A stretch of DNA of 64,000 nt from Sphingomonadales bacterium (lineage in GTDB: Bacteria > Pseudomonadota > Alphaproteobacteria > Sphingomonadales > Sphingomonadaceae). Under the pieces are notes generated by a model that saw only the letters and a program-made list of their open reading frames with translations, ran no database searches and was not told where the DNA came from. Within the stretch, counting starts at the first letter, position 1; each line of letters opens with the position of its first letter. The stretch covers positions 1-64,000 of the forward strand of contig JAGXTB010000072.1 in NCBI GenBank assembly GCA_018334165.1, read 5' to 3'. This document shows, in pieces, positions 62,831 to 64,000 of the stretch. A program made the position numbers and the translations under genes.

Positions 62831-63999
62831 GCGGGACGACGCTCGACCTGTCCGCCGACCAGAAGCGCGCCCACGACACCGTTGTCGATTGGCTTCGAAG
62901 CCGGAGCGGCAAGCTGATGACGTTGGGCGGCTACGCTGGCACGGGCAAAAGCACGACCCTCGGCGCAATCGCGCGGACGCTCAAGAAGCGCGACGAGCAT
63001 CTGGCGATCGCTTTCGCCTGCTTCACGGGCAAGGCGGCGCACGGACTGCGCCTCAAGCTCGAGGCAGCTCGCGTCTTGGACGAAGACGGCGGCGACTACT
63101 GCGGCACCCTCCACGGCCTCCTGTATGAAGCCGTACGCCTCCCGAGCGGCGGAGTGCGTTGGCGGCGGCGCCCGCGCAGCGAGATGGCCTACGGCCTGTT
63201 CGTCCTCGACGAAGCCAGCATGGTCGACGAGCCGTTGCTCAAGGACCTATCTTCATATGGCATCCCGATCCTGGCCGTTGGCGACCACGGCCAGCTGCCG
63301 CCGATTAACGGCGCGCTCAACCTCATGAAGAACCCCGACCTGCGCCTCGAGAAGATCCACCGCCAAGCGGAGGACAGCCCGATCATCCGCCTGTCGATGA
63401 TGGCCCGCCTCGACGGCAAGATTCCGGTCGGCGCGTACGGCCCCGGCGTATACAAAACGACCGACGCCAGCATCCTCGACCGCCTGCGCGACCCAAAGGC
63501 CGGCGTGGTCCTGTGCGCCACCAACCGCACCCGCGGACGCATCAACCGCCTCCTGCGCAAGCGGTGCGGCCACCTCGAGGCGGAACCGCAGGTGGGCGAG
63601 CCGATCATCGCGCTCAAGAACGACCGCGACGCCGGGACCTATAACGGAATGGTGGGCATCCTGGCTTCTTGGAAGAAGGCGGAGCGCGCGACGCACGCCG
63701 AGGCGATTATAAACTTCCCCGACGCCGGCGTGACTTGGGCCGGCGACGCGTTGCGGGCGCAGTTCGGCGCAGGCAAGACATTGCAGGCGACCGAGGACAT
63801 GCCGTGGCAGGAACTCGGCGGCTTGTTCGACTGGGCCTATGGGATCACGACGCACAAGGCGCAAGGCGCTGAATTTGAAAACGTCGTCGTGATCGAGGAA
63901 ACCGACCATATGAAAACCGACGAAGAAAAGCGCCGCTGGCTGTACACCGCCGTCACCCGCGCCAAGCAGAAGCTCGTCATTATCGGAGCGCCATGTTGA
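62827..63999 (+). CDS. RecD/Dda-like SF1 DNA helicase
   Basis: LGGYAGTGKSTTLGAI (Walker A); LFVLDEASMVD (Walker B); GDHGQLPPI; GITTHKAQGAEFENVVVI; YTAVTRAKQKLVII. Confidence 0.9.
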   Translation: MSGTTLDLSADQKRAHDTVVDWLRSRSGKLMTLGGYAGTGKSTTLGAIARTLKKRDEHLAIAFACFTGKAAHGLRLKLEAARVLDEDGGDYCGTLHGLLYEAVRLPSGGVRWRRRPRSEMAYGLFVLDEASMVDEPLLKDLSSYGIPILAVGDHGQLPPINGALNLMKNPDLRLEKIHRQAEDSPIIRLSMMARLDGKIPVGAYGPGVYKTTDASILDRLRDPKAGVVLCATNRTRGRINRLLRKRCGHLEAEPQVGEPIIALKNDRDAGTYNGMVGILASWKKAERATHAEAIINFPDAGVTWAGDALRAQFGAGKTLQATEDMPWQELGGLFDWAYGITTHKAQGAEFENVVVIEETDHMKTDEEKRRWLYTAVTRAKQKLVIIGAPC

Positions 64000-64000
64000 C

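Noticed and set aside
1-64000. CRISPR arrays, rRNA or tRNA genes, integrase/transposase
   Set aside because: No direct-repeat spacer arrays, rRNA-like stretches, convincing tRNA cloverleafs or integrase/transposase motifs were recognised by reading; a dedicated tRNA scan was not possible.

Overview
The window is a contiguous, tightly packed, GC-rich tailed-phage genome segment (siphovirus-like by gene content: terminase, portal, Mu-type capsid, tail tube, tail chaperones, tape measure, amidase). Almost every gene is on the + strand. Layout: about 0-20.7 kb carries replication, recombination, DNA-modification and many small early/accessory genes (PD-(D/E)XK nuclease, HNH genes, DUF2779, three DNA methyltransferases, ThyX, DUF5664, lambda-O-like replication protein, RusA, Gp37/Gp68-type protein, MazG, HAD). 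About 21-61 kb carries packaging, structural and lysis genes. About 61.6-64 kb returns to early-type genes ending in a RecD/Dda-like helicase. Most notable observations: (1) genes that look like a nonulosonic (sialic/pseudaminic/legionaminic-type) acid activation and transfer system are threaded through the virion genes: NeuB-like synthase, NeuA/PseF-like cytidylyltransferase, three DUF115/Maf-like putative glycosyltransferases, a nucleotide-sugar dehydratase/epimerase, a ManC-type cupin, a B12 radical SAM protein, a methyltransferase and a TIM-barrel protein. Two Maf-like genes abut the major capsid gene and the third abuts the tail tube gene. (2) Six sigma70-like promoters have exactly 17-bp spacers and an in-register TGGC-based dyad between -35 and -10. 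(3) A replication-origin-like element (three 14-bp iterons, exactly 10 bp, then a 37-bp AT-rich block) occurs inside the O-like gene and again 17.4 kb away in the head gene cluster with iterons in the opposite orientation. (4) A gene with a strong Shine-Dalgarno lies in an alternate frame inside the cytosine methyltransferase gene. (5) A minus-strand 37-codon ORF with a textbook signal peptide lies upstream of the terminase. All family calls were made by reading motifs; no database search was run.
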